Positions 1 to 12,830 of a stretch of DNA of 64,000 nt are shown here, piece by piece. A program made the translations under genes and the position numbers. Origin of the DNA: Dirofilaria immitis. Its lineage: Eukaryota > Nematoda > Chromadorea > Rhabditida > Onchocercidae. The notes beneath the pieces were generated by a model, which made no database searches, was not told the origin of the DNA, and worked only from the letters and a program-made list of their open reading frames with translations. Location: positions 992,001 to 1,056,000 of the forward strand of contig JAKNDB010000087.1 in NCBI GenBank assembly GCA_024305405.1. Direction: 5' to 3'. Each line of letters starts with the position of its first letter. Position 1 is the stretch's first letter.

Positions 1-210
1 GCACTGGATATTTATTTTTAACTATTAATCAAAGTATCGTATTCCGCTCAATGATATGGAATATTAGAAAACTTTTCTGATATTCAATAATAAGATTTTC
101 AGCGGAATTCAATGAAATTTTCATAAAATTAATAAAATTAAACGGAAAATTAAAATTTCAAAAAATTATCAAAGCTTTGTGTTAATAATATGCCCTACCT
201 GTTTATTTAC

Positions 211-690
211 CTTGTTCTTGATTATCTCTGCGGAACATCATATTTTCATTGCAGTTCTTATTTTCAATGCATCGATTCGCGATCCATAAACTTTATAGCT
301 CGTTATAGTCACAAAATCGACATTTAAAGCATCCACATTGATATCATTTTTACCAACAACCTGAGATGTATCTTTATTCTTATATTTGACGAAAATGTCA
401 AAGTCAGATCACATAATTTTACGAATAATAAACTGAATCATGTACTTAGATAGCAATGATAAATATATTTTTGACTATTATAAATTTTAACAAAAATCAT
501 AAAAATTATCGTAAACATTTTTTGAATTCACATTAATTTATTTTATTGACCTTTATAAGAGATGGAAATATAACCTGATAATTTCAGCATCGCAGCAATA
601 GATTGTATAACACCTGTATCATTGTTCGCCATTATCACTCTTATCAAACAAGTTCGATCATGGAATACATTTTCTACATCATCTAATTTT
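211..690 (-). pseudogene. Selenocysteine lyase (SCLY-type, class V aminotransferase fold) relic
   Basis: Two blocks on the minus strand read like the middle of selenocysteine lyase, the PLP enzyme that releases selenium from selenocysteine. Block 1 (690 down to 575) encodes KLDDVENVF, then IRVIMANNDTG, matching the family motif around MLANNETG, and ends at a plausible donor (phase 1). Block 2 (about 405 down to 238) encodes GKNDINVDALNVDFVT followed by SYKVYGSRIDALKIR, matching the PLP-lysine region (family form GHKFYGPRIGALYIR): the lysine is kept but the preceding His is now Tyr. The frame then stops (TGA at 240-238); the expected next motif, MLFGGGQE-like, continues in another frame (MMFRRDNQEQ) up to a donor at 211/210. 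No acceptor is visible for block 2. The frameshift, the active-site change and the missing neighbouring exons indicate a decayed copy; more may lie beyond the left edge. Cysteine desulfurase is the alternative family, but the spacing fits SCLY better. Confidence 0.65.
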
Positions 691-2983
691 ATTCAACCGG
701 TTGCATGGCATTGTCGATTTCATTCAAGTTGATGAACAAATGTCATGGGAAATTGTGCAGATAATGGGATAGGTTTATTTTGGGATGAATTTTATTATTG
801 AAACTTATGCACTTAAACCTAATAAATCTTTCAGGACAAAGCATAGAGAAGAAATAGTGCAAATTTTCATCAGTGGATTATTTGAGACTGAAATAAATTT
901 TGTTAACAAAATACTCAAATTACTAAACTTACTAATTTCTTACTTCTTTTTCAAATCACACAATAGTTGAAAATTGATGGATGGATAATGCTACGATAGA
1001 AACAATATTTGGCTTATAATGTGTAATACTATAAACTATTTTTCGATGTGAATATACAATTGTATATCGCTCAGTTAGTAATCTAAACAACAATATGTTA
1101 GAAAAATACAGTACATTTTCTCATCATTAACTCAATAGTTTTTCAAAAATAAAATATGAAAATTTGATCTTATTTTCATCTAACAATAAATGATACTTCG
1201 TTGTCGGAAATTTGCAGCAATAGTTTAACAATTTTTTGCAGTTTTTCTTCAATCACATCTTTTGCTTTCTTTCTTTGATAATTTTTCAAAAATCAAAAGA
1301 AAACCGACCATTGATGTAATAGAAAAGAAATTTCAAAAGGAAACTGGAAAATGGAAAATCTTTCGTCCTTCTTCTTTTCTTGCAAAATATTTTTCATTTG
1401 GTAAGTAAAAAATTTATTAGGCCAATTATTATTGCTTATAATATCCTAAATTTTGAATATATCCATTATATGCTACTTAAAATTTTCATTAATCGATACT
1501 GTCATATTATAATCCAAATAAACATTTTGATATTCTTCAATATATCATGCTATTCAAATTAACAACTGGCTGAAATTTCTTTTCACTTAAATTAATGGAA
1601 AATAGAAAATGAATAGAAAAAAGAAAGTTGATAAAATTAATTAAAAATAGATCAAATATAACTTGAAAAAAGTATTTAAAACAAATATTGAATCGGGTTC
1701 GTTATCCGGCAAAGATACAAATGATCATTATTAATGTAAATTCATTATTAAAGACAACATTTTGGGAGCTGACTTCATTGCTGCTTTTATTGGTTCACTT
1801 TAAATTACAAAAGGAAGAGAAAGAACTACTTTTCGTCTACTGTATATTACAGTAATATTTTATGTAGTTATTTACTGTAATATACAGTAAATGAAGCAAT
1901 TAGATTCAGATATGAAATTTCTTTATTTTCATTCGTTATCTATTAATTACTGTAAAATTAAGAATCTTAGTGGATTAAACCAAAAATATATGGTTGATAA
2001 AATTAAGAAAAAAATGAAAAGTAGTATATTATGGTAACATTCATTTTGGCATCGCGACGAAAGAGAGGCGTTCATTTCAATTGAGATAGATGTTCTATGT
2101 TGACTGAATATTATTAACTAATTGTTAATACAAGAAAGTTGTTATTTCTTTCTTGTACAGCGGTCGAATTCTGAAATATAACGGATAGAAAGAACGACAA
2201 CATCTTAAACTATACAATCTTTTAGGCATACAAATATGAACTTCATTTGGTCATTCACTTATTCCAATTATCAATTCGCCTTTCCTAAATTCACACTTTA
2301 ACGATAAAGGATAATAACTGATAATTTTGAAGAATGCAATACAGAAACAAACAATATATATTGCTTATTTGAATAATACAAAAGCTGTTTGAAAGAAATT
2401 TTAGATCGGTTTCGCAGGGTGCTGAAATGCTTTATGAACAGAAAGAGAGAGAGAAATTAGTGAGAAAGATGAGGAACATATGTAATGTAAGCTGAAAAAT
2501 AAGCAAATCAAAATATGGCAATAACAACAACGATAAATTTCTTTGAGACTCAATCATTTCATTAAGGTACTGATGGATTTTCACAGCTTAAATTGCATTA
2601 ATTATGTGTGACGAAAATCGGTTTATTCTCAGGAAGTTTAATGAGGTATGAGGGATATTATCGGAGGTTTTTGCGGTGCAGTGTTGGCCACTTTTTTGGA
2701 GTCTTTTAACCGAGGAGATCAGATAGTGCTTTTATGAGAATGTTTGGCGAAAGTCAGTTGATTCGATCATGTCAAATTTACCGCAGAAGAGTAGAAAGCA
2801 TAATCATCATCTTAGAGTTGAGACTATTCGATTTTTGACATTTATTTGAGTAATTACTGATACGTATTTGCACGACTATTGGAACCTTAGGATTGATGGT
2901 CGCTAAAAATTCGATTACTGGAATACGATTGAAAACAATCCTTAACAAACAATTGTTTGACAAGAGATGGAAGAAGCTGTATG
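691..2983. other. Intergenic, no gene seen
   Basis: AT-rich sequence with short random ORFs only. The missing N-terminal exons of the SCLY relic (the part with the TSGGTESNN-type motif) could not be found here. A purine-rich patch lies at about 2440-2475, and a small inverted element TACTGTATATTACAGTA with a second copy lies at about 1838-1890. Confidence 0.5.
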
Positions 2984-2989
2984 TTTCAG
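2984..2989 (+). promoter_or_regulatory. Putative spliced-leader (trans-splice) acceptor of the NDUFA7 gene
   Basis: TTTCAG ends six bases before the ATG at 2996. No upstream in-frame exon or donor fits, so this is best read as the site where a spliced leader joins the mRNA, leaving a 5' leader of only a few bases. Trans-splicing at TTTCAG is usual in nematodes; use of this site is inferred. Confidence 0.6.
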
Positions 2990-2995
2990 GTGGAA

Positions 2996-4023
2996 ATGGC
3001 TAATAAATTACCAAAAATTGCACCCAAAACAGTCATTAATCGTAGACAAACTCCAATAATAGTATGGCTACGTGATAAACTAAATGCAATATATCGAGAT
3101 CGAACTACGCCACCACCAGGCTTACCAACATCTGATGGAGAGGTTAATTGACTTTTGCTCACCGTCTGAATTTTTTATTAGTGATTCTTTACTTTCTAAT
3201 AATTGTCAGTTTTCAGGTATCATTATAAGGGGAACAATTTAAGTAGGAGAAGAGGAAAAAGGAGTTATGCATATATATTTAAGACTTGTCTCTTCCATAG
3301 AAATCACTAAATTCGGATGCAGGAGATTTCAATTTAACTTCCTTCTTAAAATTACTGCCCGAAATCACCGGCATAATTTTTGCAGTTGAATTCCTTTCTT
3401 TTGCAGAGCAAATTTTATGAAATGAATCGTTTTCCAAATACACAAGCAGCGCGAAGTCGTCCTTCTGTATCGTTACCTGGTGGGATTCATCACAAGTCAT
3501 CAGATAATTATTATTTGGATAGAGATGTTCGACGAAGTGTTCAACCCCAAAATGTGTATATTCCGCAGATTCTCATGGCCCGTTTTTCAAAAGCTTCGAT
3601 GACGAAGCAGTGAGGTAACTCACTCTCTTTGGATGGTTCTATTTATGAACTGATTCTTCATGATTGCTAGATTTCGAAGGTTTTCATTTTGTTGTTTACC
3701 TATTTATGAGCACCGATATTCATGAATGTAATATCAGAAGCGTATGAGACCTTACATGTATTGAAAATGATATGTTCTCTGTATATTCGTTTCATCATAT
3801 GACCAGACTTTTCTGATTGAGTTTAAATTCATTCCTATATTTTAGTTGTGAAGTAACAGCGAAGACAGAAGCAGGTTTGCGAAAAAACTTTGGTCTCGAG
3901 GCACCAACTCCGGGTTTCGGATATGCGTGGCATCGAAACAAGGAGGACGAACTGCCAACTCCAAAGCATTCAAAAGATTTCGCGGCACTGGAAAAATATG
4001 ATAAATTTACATTTAGTGATTAA
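2996..4023 (+). CDS. NDUFA7: NADH dehydrogenase [ubiquinone] 1 alpha subcomplex subunit 7 (complex I B14.5a)
   Basis: Accessory subunit of mitochondrial respiratory complex I. Exons 2996-3142, 3407-3609 and 3846-4023 join in phase to 528 nt, 175 residues. Diagnostic motifs are RDRTTPPPGLP (residues 34-44) and HHKSSDNYYLDRDVRR (about 77-92), which match the human RTQPPPKLP and SHKLSNNYYCTRDGRR blocks. Between them lie about 30 residues absent from the human protein, and after them a C-terminal extension (PTPGFGYAWH..., ending FTFSD) makes the protein clearly longer than the 113-residue human subunit; both are presumably nematode features. Start chosen as the first ATG after a TTTCAG trans-splice site. 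Introns use GTTAAT and GTGAGG donors; splicing at GTGAGG (3610) removes an apparent in-frame TGA. Poly(A) signal AATAAA at 4041-4046. Intact. Confidence 0.85.
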
Positions 4024-6335
4024 TTAAGTATACGATTAGTAATAAATTTAGTCATATTTGCACTTCTTACGCTTAATTTTTCTATCTCATATGGCTGAAA
4101 TTATTGCCAATTCGATAAAAGAAAAAGTGGGAAGGAAAAATGAAAAGATTAAATGAAGCTTTAAAATTTAGAAATGCATACTTTGAATTTTTCAAGTCTT
4201 AATTGGTGAGAATTTCAAATGTAAAGCTAAAAAGAAATAGTGATTTGTTTATGACTACGTTTTAGATTTTTCTTTGGTAGGCTGTATTTACTATTTATTT
4301 GATGTAATTATTATAAAATCTAAATAAAATCTCAATGTAAATAAAATTTAAATAAATTTGCCGACAAATACCCAATTCGTAATAGATTATAAGAAAACTA
4401 ATATAACTTTCATTAACGGTTTCTTCCCATTATTCCCTCTTGGGTTCGAAGAAAAAATAAATATCAACTTAATATGCAGCAAATTCATGAAGGTACATAA
4501 TGACGACAAAGAGAGTTCTTTCTTTTTTTTTTTTATTTTAGAAAGAAGATGAGAGAAAGAAGGGATAGTTGCAAAGCATATGCCCGAGGCATATGTTCTG
4601 CATGAAATAGCATCAGAGCAGATTCAAGGCTTAAACAAATTACTTGTTTATATGTGTTACATTTTCAAATGATTTAATATGCTGTACGAAAGAAAGTCGA
4701 AAGATTGTGAGCGGGAAGAGATATATTTCAAAGCAGAATGATTATTTGATGTTGGTGACGTCAGTGATGACAATATTACCAGTTATGGGCATGGTCCGAT
4801 AATTTCTCAACTTTCACTCACATCAAATTTTGCTTTATTTGCGATTGTTCTCTCCTTGATGTAAAGCATCTGATGGATGTACGTCTCAGATGTACATCTG
4901 CTACGACCATTTTGTATACTTTGTAAGAAATGTAATTCAAGATTTCACACCTTGCTCTACTCGTTTTCTCATTATCTTATGAATCAAATATTAGCGTCGC
5001 TTTGCTTTGAAAGTATTCTATTAGTTGTATGTTCATTATAAATATTGTATTGTTAATTGTTTTGAATTCTTATTTAAATGCATTATTACTGCTTCAATTA
5101 GAATTATGAAGCTGAGAAACAACATCCCTGTAATGAGCAAAGAAACAAGGGAGAATTAGACCGATCGGCTTATACAGACGAAAAACTTATTGCTTATTTG
5201 CTACACAGTTTGTTGATACCAATAAAAAACAAGACAATTCGGTTGTTATAACTACCACCAATAGATAAATTCAAATTAAATAGACATTTGAATATTGGAA
5301 TCAATCATTGAATTGAATTAATTTTTGCTTGCGCTATGATCATACATTATTGTTTAGAAATTTGACATTAGTAATTAAAATATTTGTTCTAATTCAGCAG
5401 TACAATTTTTGAATTTATATATTGGAGAAGATTCAGATATTCAATTTTATTTCTGAGCTGACAATGATATGATTCGAAATTCTAAATAATTAGCTGCTAA
5501 ATCTGATTATGCTTCATTCAAAGATGGCATGTAGAATGAAATGTTTCGTTCTTTTTTTTTTTTCAATGACTTAAAATATCTGCGACATTTCAAATAACTC
5601 TATATTATCTTTACAAGAATCATTTCGAAAAATCATTTTATTTATGATTTGAAAACTGGTCAGAAATGAACATGAAAATTCGTTGTTAATTTGATAGAAT
5701 TTAGAGGCATTAATTTCCAAAACTGAAATCTTTATATCATCTCGAGAAGTTACTATTAAAAAGTATCAGAAGGGGAGGAAGTAATTTTATTTAATCAGTG
5801 ATGGAACAGGTATCATCAATTTATAGCTACGATATATTGCTTGACTTTCTGTAACAAAACTGAACCGGATTTGACGAGATCATTTTATTGGGCGAGTCAA
5901 ACGCATAGTGAAAATAATGGGAAGAAGAATTGAAGGAGGACGTAGCTGAACAATACCGAGGCGTATACCCTTCGGATATTGTCTAAATCAGGTTTTTCCA
6001 TGTTGTCCAACAATTTTTCCTTCTTTCCCGCCTGTCGTTCCTGTTTCTCTCCTTCTCCTCCCTATTATATCTAATATGATTATTACAATTAGTAAATGAT
6101 TTATAAACTTTCTCGAGGGCATGAAAAGATGCATTTTCGTCTTGTAGTCGTCATTGACAATGATTTGCCTAACGCTCATAATGGAATCGAGTTTTGCATG
6201 ATCGCGATGTAAATGATTAAGAGATGGACAGAGAATGCGAAGTAAGGAACATTATATCACTCCAGACATCACGCTATATGTTTTCTTGACAATCACAACT
6301 TTCCTTATATCAGTTATACTCCTCATCTGTAGGCC

Positions 6336-6375
<40 letters not shown>

Positions 6376-8233
6376 CATTAGCTTGACTATTATGTGCTTC
6401 ATTCTCCGAGAACTTAACCATTGCTACCGTAGTGTTCTGCATAGAGATCAGTTATAAATTTTATTCGACCTTTTTAAATCCAATAATTTCAAGCGGTACC
6501 GTAATCTTTCAAATTAAATAGCAATTCGAAAATCAGCCAATTCTTCTTCATCTTTTATTATTCTCATTTTAATTCAAATTCTTTATCAATTTGAGTATTA
6601 TCTTTAAAGAGGTGCTTTTGTATAACGCTTGAATCAAAGCAGCATATTTCTTTTAATCACAATATTTCATCATATCTTAATTTCACGTATTTTCTAGGAT
6701 CACGTCACGTATTCTCTTCGATTACATCTATTCACAAGCATTGTTATTTGAAAGAATATAACTTCTCTACTAATAATAACAGCATAATTTTGAATAAAAC
6801 TCTTGAATAAATAGTCGACGGATAATTTTCAAATGATTCCTTACGACTTGGTTCATTGTCCCCACCCTTCCTTTCCCATCTCTCCGCGATATTGCAGCGA
6901 TCTCTCTTCACCATATGCTTTCTTTTATCCTTGTCGAACATTTACCGGTTGATGTCATTGATTGTGATGGTTGATGATGGTGATGTGATGTCCAGCGATC
7001 ACCATCAATATTTCTCACTATTTCTTAATCTTCATAACAACTATTGATTTTATTGATCAGATTTTTAAAAGATTTTTGAGATAGATAGATCGTGTTTTGG
7101 AAATTATCAATTTTTTGTTATTCAACATTAGAAATTAATTGATAGTGTGCGATACAATTAAATGGTTAAAATTGAAATAATAAGATCGGTTGAACAATAA
7201 TTAATAATACCTATCGATATAGCAAAAGTTATTCCTTTTTATTACATTTCTCATGCAAGTTGATTTTTAATATTTCTTTTATTCATGTTATTGTTTTGAA
7301 CATTTGAAAATTATTCGCTATTGAAGTTTTTTTTCATCATTTTCTATAAAATTACGAGAATACCTTTGATTATTTCTTTATCATAAATTTTCTTCTTCCA
7401 TATAAAATCAGCCATTCTATTAGAAATTAAAAAGCATATGATTGAAAGAATATTTTCAGATAGATAAGCTAACTAACAAATGAAAAATGAAAAAAAAAAA
7501 AAAAGAAAAGAAAGATGGATATGAAAAGATGATTAGCTTGGATTTTTTTTTTTTTGCTCAATATTGCAATAGATATATGCAATGATTTCTTCTTGATAAT
7601 ATTGTAGAATATCAATTTCCGAATATCAATTTCCGATTATATACTTTAAGTTTTTCTCTTTTATTGGTCCAATTCATTTTTTCAAAAAAAAAAAAATTTT
7701 TTTTCGATGAAAACAAAATTTCGATGCATTCTGAAACTTTTTTTTCGATGATTTATTTTTCATTCAATTTTTTGAAACTATCAGCTAGCGGCTCGCAATT
7801 TTCCGGAATTCATGCGAATAACAAAATAAGTAATTAATTGTTATTAAAATATTAAATAATCGTTTACAAATAATAGCTATTTTAATTCAATATCCCATAC
7901 CATTTCTCGTTCTTCGATCTTCAATTCTTTTGTTTAAAAATTCTTGCTATCATTCTAATTAAACTCCAATGTTATCAAAGTCAATTCGATGTTTGGAGTT
8001 GAAATCTCTAAGGCAGAAGTCTCGAAGTCTCGAAATTTTTCATCAGTATATTATCCAGAGCATTAGTAAAGAATAGAAAAATGCTAAAAGTTAATCAATT
8101 GATCTGCACTACTGCTACTATCCTAAGATATTAATCATTATCATATTAATGCTATTACTAGAGTTCAGTATTGTGATTCGTTATTATCGCTTTTATCTTT
8201 AACTTGTCTTAAAATATATTATAGATTTTGCAG
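4024..8233. other. Intergenic, no gene seen
   Basis: Holds the NDUFA7 poly(A) signal (4041-4046), a short palindrome CATATGCCCGAGGCATATG near 4580, a trinucleotide microsatellite (listed separately) and many A/T homopolymers between 7480 and 7750. Reading frames on both strands are short and show no family motif. Confidence 0.5.
6336..6373. repeat. (AAT)n microsatellite
   Basis: About twelve uninterrupted AAT/ATA units. Confidence 0.9.
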
Positions 8234-8268
8234 ATGTTGAGGTGTTCCTCACTCATTTTATATTAGCA

Positions 8269-10264
8269 ATGCTGTATGTTAAAACAATGGCCCAATCAGC
8301 ATTATCACGAGCTTGGGAAGAAACTTTTCCCGGGCATGTACCATATTGGGAGAAATATACTACGGGACCACACGGTGTTGTGATTCGCGGGTGGCAGTTT
8401 AGTCGATGTGCAAGCGAACAGGTTGATTATTCATGGAAGTATTTACCTTTATTTTGCTGACTTGCTAACTAATAAGATAGCGAAAGTTTGTTTATTTACG
8501 TGAATTTCACTGCGAAGGTAGAAAGTAGAATTGTTATATTAAATGTCGGAACAATTCTGATATGCTAGTTTTTATCATTCCCGAATTAAATTTTGACGGA
8601 ATTGAAATAATTCCAAGAAATTTTGCTCAGAAACGGAAGTCAATCAATGGATTAGTTTTTACTAATACGATGATGTTGTAGAAGTAATTTGCTAGATTAA
8701 TTTGCTGATAAAATAATTATTATTGATATCTGTAGACTATTTTACTTTATCTTAAAATTTACTTGAGAAAAAATGAACCTATTGAAGAAGTACGCATAAA
8801 CGAATAATGCAGGATTCTGATAAACCATAAACTTGCAGTGGACAAACTATGTGGTGAATATTTCAAATATTGTCATATGGCCAGATTATCCTCGTTTTCC
8901 GGGACCCATATTTTTCAATGTTACAATGGATGTAAGCGAAGAATTACCACAAGATAAAGTCGAGATGGATATTGAGGTATCGCTCGTTATCTATGGCGAC
9001 AAAATCTTTGATTATTTATATTATTTTACTGGCTGTTCGAAATGATTCTCGATCATTCTTCTTTTACAGATAGCAGTATATTTAAATTTTTTCAAATTTT
9101 GATGAGAGATATGAGTAAATGTACTTTTTAAAAAACTATTGAGGTAAGGCATGCAGTAACGAATAAGCAAGGATCGAAGGGTTGGCAAGTAGTTCCATGT
9201 CAGGGTTGGAACATTCTCGACGGTTGCGATGGAGTCGGTTCCTGGTATGCTTATTGATCAGACTGATTCTGTTTCGATCAAGTTAATATAACATAGAAAT
9301 TGAGTTGATGAATTCATTGAACCTTCATCTTCGGACATTCTTTTAATTGGAGAATCGTGCTGCCTGAATAATGTACTGCCTTCAGATGCTTAATCTATAT
9401 GAAAATGATTAATGGAATTATAATTTGCAGTCGTTATTGCGATATGTTAGACAAATGTCATGAAACAGTGAAAGCAGCGGATAAATATGTGACCGATCGG
9501 AAGGCTCATGAATTTATCCGGCAAAATAAATTATGTCCTCCGCCGAAAGGACATTGGACGATGACATTCAGCAAAGTATTCACAACTGAAGACTTACCCA
9601 AAAGTTTCTTCGGCCCGTTGCAATCGGTATCAGTTTGAAATATTCGAAATTTTTTAGAAATCTTGAAATCTTTAAACTATTATCATATCATATATCAATA
9701 TCCAATGTCGCAAGTAATTTATTAATGTCGAAGAATCCAATTATTTTTGTATCTAACAATTTCTATAATAATTGTTCCATATTTAAATTTGATTTTGATT
9801 CATTGCAATTAATAATCTCTTAATAGATCATTAATCAAATGAAAAAATATCATTTAGAACGAATACTGGTTAACATTTTCATTTTCGGATGGCAAAGATA
9901 AAAAACTTGCGTGCGCACGTTTGTGGATTGACGTATGCAAATATCACTTACAGGTAAGCATTAATTTAAATAATTATAGTTATTGCTAACAAATATCAAC
10001 ACATCATATTTATAATATTCATTATGTATGATGTATGATGAGAATAGAAATTATTGATCTACGAGTAACTATATTTGATCAAAAATTAGTACCAATTTAA
10101 TATATTAATTTTATAATATCCTTATTGCAATTACTGGACGAAAAAAAGATTTTGTTAAGGATAAACAGCAGAAATGTTTACGAGACCCAAATGCATTCAA
10201 GAATTTTATTAACGAGATCAGCAGTCAAGTGGCGCAAATTAGACAACGAACCGGTTCATCCTGA
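8269..10264 (+). CDS. GM2-activator-like (ML-domain) lipid-binding protein
   Basis: Six exons, 8269-8421, 8839-8976, 9144-9244, 9431-9626, 9858-9953 and 10172-10264, join in phase to 777 nt (258 residues). The core follows the GM2 activator pattern, an ML fold that extracts glycolipids in the lysosome or outside the cell: FSRC, then ISNIVIWPDYPRFPGPI, FNVTMDVS, WQVVPCQGW, the split codon giving GSCRYCDMLDKC, CPPPKGHWTMTFSKVF, LTFSFSDGKDKKLACARLWI. About ten cysteines fall where the family has its disulfides. A 30-residue tail follows the fold (last exon, KCLRDPNAF... to TGA at 10264). The start is uncertain: ATG 8269 gives no clear signal peptide, yet the frame is open upstream to an acceptor at 8233 and encodes a hydrophobic run (FLTHFILAMLYV), so an undetected first exon probably supplies the true start. 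Poly(A) signal 10403-10408. It could be another ML-family lipid carrier; the domain call is firm. Confidence 0.78.
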
Positions 10265-11029
10265 AAAATCATACGGGAAATTTAAAAAAAAAAAAAAAAA
10301 AAGAAATGCCTTTTAAGGCCAAATAACTGCTGTACTACGTTATTAGAGCAAATGTGCAATTCACCCGAGATGCGTTCACTGAATGTTGTACTATTCTTTA
10401 CCAATAAATTTCATCAACATCGCAAATTTCCAACAGGAAATATAAAAACTCGATGAAGAAAATTGCGAATTCCGATAATGCCATGTCACATTAAAAATTT
10501 AGGAAATGTCGATCAGTTCGTTGATCGATTAAGATTTATCATATTCGTAATGTATGGAAATATTGGTAATGATATTGTAGAAACCTGGAATGCTATAATT
10601 TATTAATGAAAATCAGTAAAATTAAATTCTTGGAAGGTTGCAGGATGAATTATCTATCCATCCATTTAATTTGAATAAAAATTTTATTTCAAATTCTTCA
10701 CCAATTTACTTTGTCTTTAACAAGTAAGCAATCATATATTTCCAATTATTGTAATTAGATTTATGTGTTTTAACATTCTTATAATCAAAATAGAAATCTT
10801 TGATAGATAATAGATTCTTGATATTAAAAATAAGTTTTTCAAATTTTTGATTTGATAAATTCTTAAGAATCCTTCTGGCATTTTTGATTATGGAAGTATG
10901 CGAAAAGTTTTTTTAACGTGTGCAGAAAGCATCATGGATATAATTTTAAGTTTCATCAAAGGTTTGTGTGAAGCTATAGCTTTGTGTTACAATAAATAAT
11001 TATACCTCCTTGATCTATGTCCAGGTAAA
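10265..11029. other. 3' UTR of the GM2A-like gene, then intergenic
   Basis: An A-run (10280-10300) and AATAAA (10403-10408) follow the stop codon. Nothing else supportable before the BEL/Pao relic. Confidence 0.5.
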
Positions 11030-12830
11030 CATTCTCGATTATTTCTAAATGTAGTTGATTCCGGATTATTTTATCGAATTGCTGAAACAACCTTTCTTCG
11101 TCTGTAGTCGTTTAATTAGTGTCTTTAAGCGACCAACGCATAGACCACAATTGCTTCGTTTCTTTCCATAGCCAACAGACTTGTACCTTCCATTTGATTT
11201 GGAAATACTTCCTTGAAATGTTCTAACATCTTTTCGTCATCTTAGGCATTAGATTGTTCCTGAACAATCATGAACTTTAGCCTCGAGAATCGATCTCTGC
11301 CTGGACTGGTCACATTAGCAATATAGGTTGATACGAACTTTGGATAAACAAAAATTTGGGATCTTGTTCACATATCCTCTACCTCTACCTGTTGACATAG
11401 GTTCAACTTTAGTATGAAGTAACGAGAATTTTAATTTCGCTCTTCTCCTAGCTAGATGATCTTGAAGAATTGGTCGGTCCCGATATATGTATCATTCCCA
11501 ATAACTTTTAGATCTTCTATTTGCATCCGATCTATCACAGATGATAGGTCACAATTTTTAATTTAACCACTTATAGCTTGTTCGTCAAGTAGTCAATCGT
11601 ATTTGCATCATACTTGATAATTTTTTGTTCTATTTTTGCCACGACCTTTATATTGATTGTGGGACACGGTTTTAATAACTTATTACCAAATAGAAACAAT
11701 CTGTAACTCTCTTTTATCCTTACAAATTAATTCGATCTGCTAGATCATTGAATGCAAAGAATAATTGAGAATCATTATTGAATAATACTAGGCACTTCTC
11801 TTGAATTTTTAGCATGTTTGGATTATTCCTTGCACAAGAGTAAAACTTCTTTATTTTCTTAATTCATCCCTTTTGTTACTGAATTGATCGAGATTGATGG
11901 ATTTGTAGTGTGATTTATTGTTCCACCGTTTTTATGTTTTCTACGCCATTCTTATATTTGATTTGGGATAATGTACTATTGCTTGACCTTTTTACAAAAT
12001 TTTCGTTTCTTCTTATTGCAATCTTTGACCTAATGTCCTGATTGAAAAAATTGATGCATCCGTACGTTATTCTCAGATTTCCATTCTTTGCTCAAGAATG
12101 GAATATGATTAACAATCGTCATCTCAATGCTGCTTATTACAAAAGGAACAAGAATATTTCATAATTCTCGACTTGCAACTTCTCTCGAATCTATGGTAGC
12201 TTTTTGATCATTTGGGTTAGGCTGTATGATAGCAACTAGAGCAAATGTTTCCCCTCCAGTATTATACGGCGTCTAGTGTAAACTCAGCTGAGTTCTTTGC
12301 CTTCCCATTACTAGAGATTTGGTTTCTGATTATTTCTGTAACTTCTTTGAATCAGTTTCCTAAGAATAATCGAAGTTTTGCAATCGACCGTACTTGATGT
12401 ACCTCTTTGTGTTGGTATACTTTGTCTATTCAATTCGGCAGTCTTATTTGATGATATTTCTAATGCTATAATGCTCTAAATTCTATCTTTAGAATTTGCC
12501 TCAGTGGTTTCAGTTGTGGTTTTCCAGTATCTTTCGTTCCTTCTGATGGAATCTTATTCCTTATAAAGCGATTTATTAATGGTAAATAATTATCTGAATT
12601 TATTAATTAAAATTTCTCGTATAACTTCGTACTTTTCAGGAGCAATATCGTGACCTTTTAAAGTTAGCAAAGCTTACCCTCTCTGGATGAAATAGGAGAA
12701 TAGGAAATTTAACTTTTGATTATCTAGAACTGGTTGAATGTGAACTGCAGTCTCAAAACAACTCCAAAATTCTTTCCGTAATTTGGGATCACCTCTTAAT
12801 GTTAGCAGTGTTAAATGTAGCAAATTTATA
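11030..12830 (-). mobile_element. BEL/Pao LTR-retroelement relic A (gag to protease and linker)
   Basis: Reading the minus strand downward: at about 12790-12650 a gag block with LRGDPKLRKEFW and a following ETAVHIQ-like segment, typical of Pao-type gag; at about 12060-12000 a zinc-knuckle remnant (FQSGH...KDC); at about 11800-11735 an aspartic-protease remnant where the usual FDSGSQ reads FNNDSQ; near 11490 an IGTDQF-like piece; and at about 11290-11090 the conserved spacer with DDEKMLEHFKE and a GRLKTLIKRL-like run. Every block is interrupted by stops and frame changes, so the element is long dead. No reverse transcriptase follows (the GM2A-like gene lies next) and no LTRs were recognised. 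Edges are approximate. Confidence 0.75.

Noticed and set aside
5988..6179. 63-codon minus-strand ORF with a basic, Gly-rich end
   Set aside because: It arises from a pyrimidine-rich tract on the plus strand; no domain or splice support.
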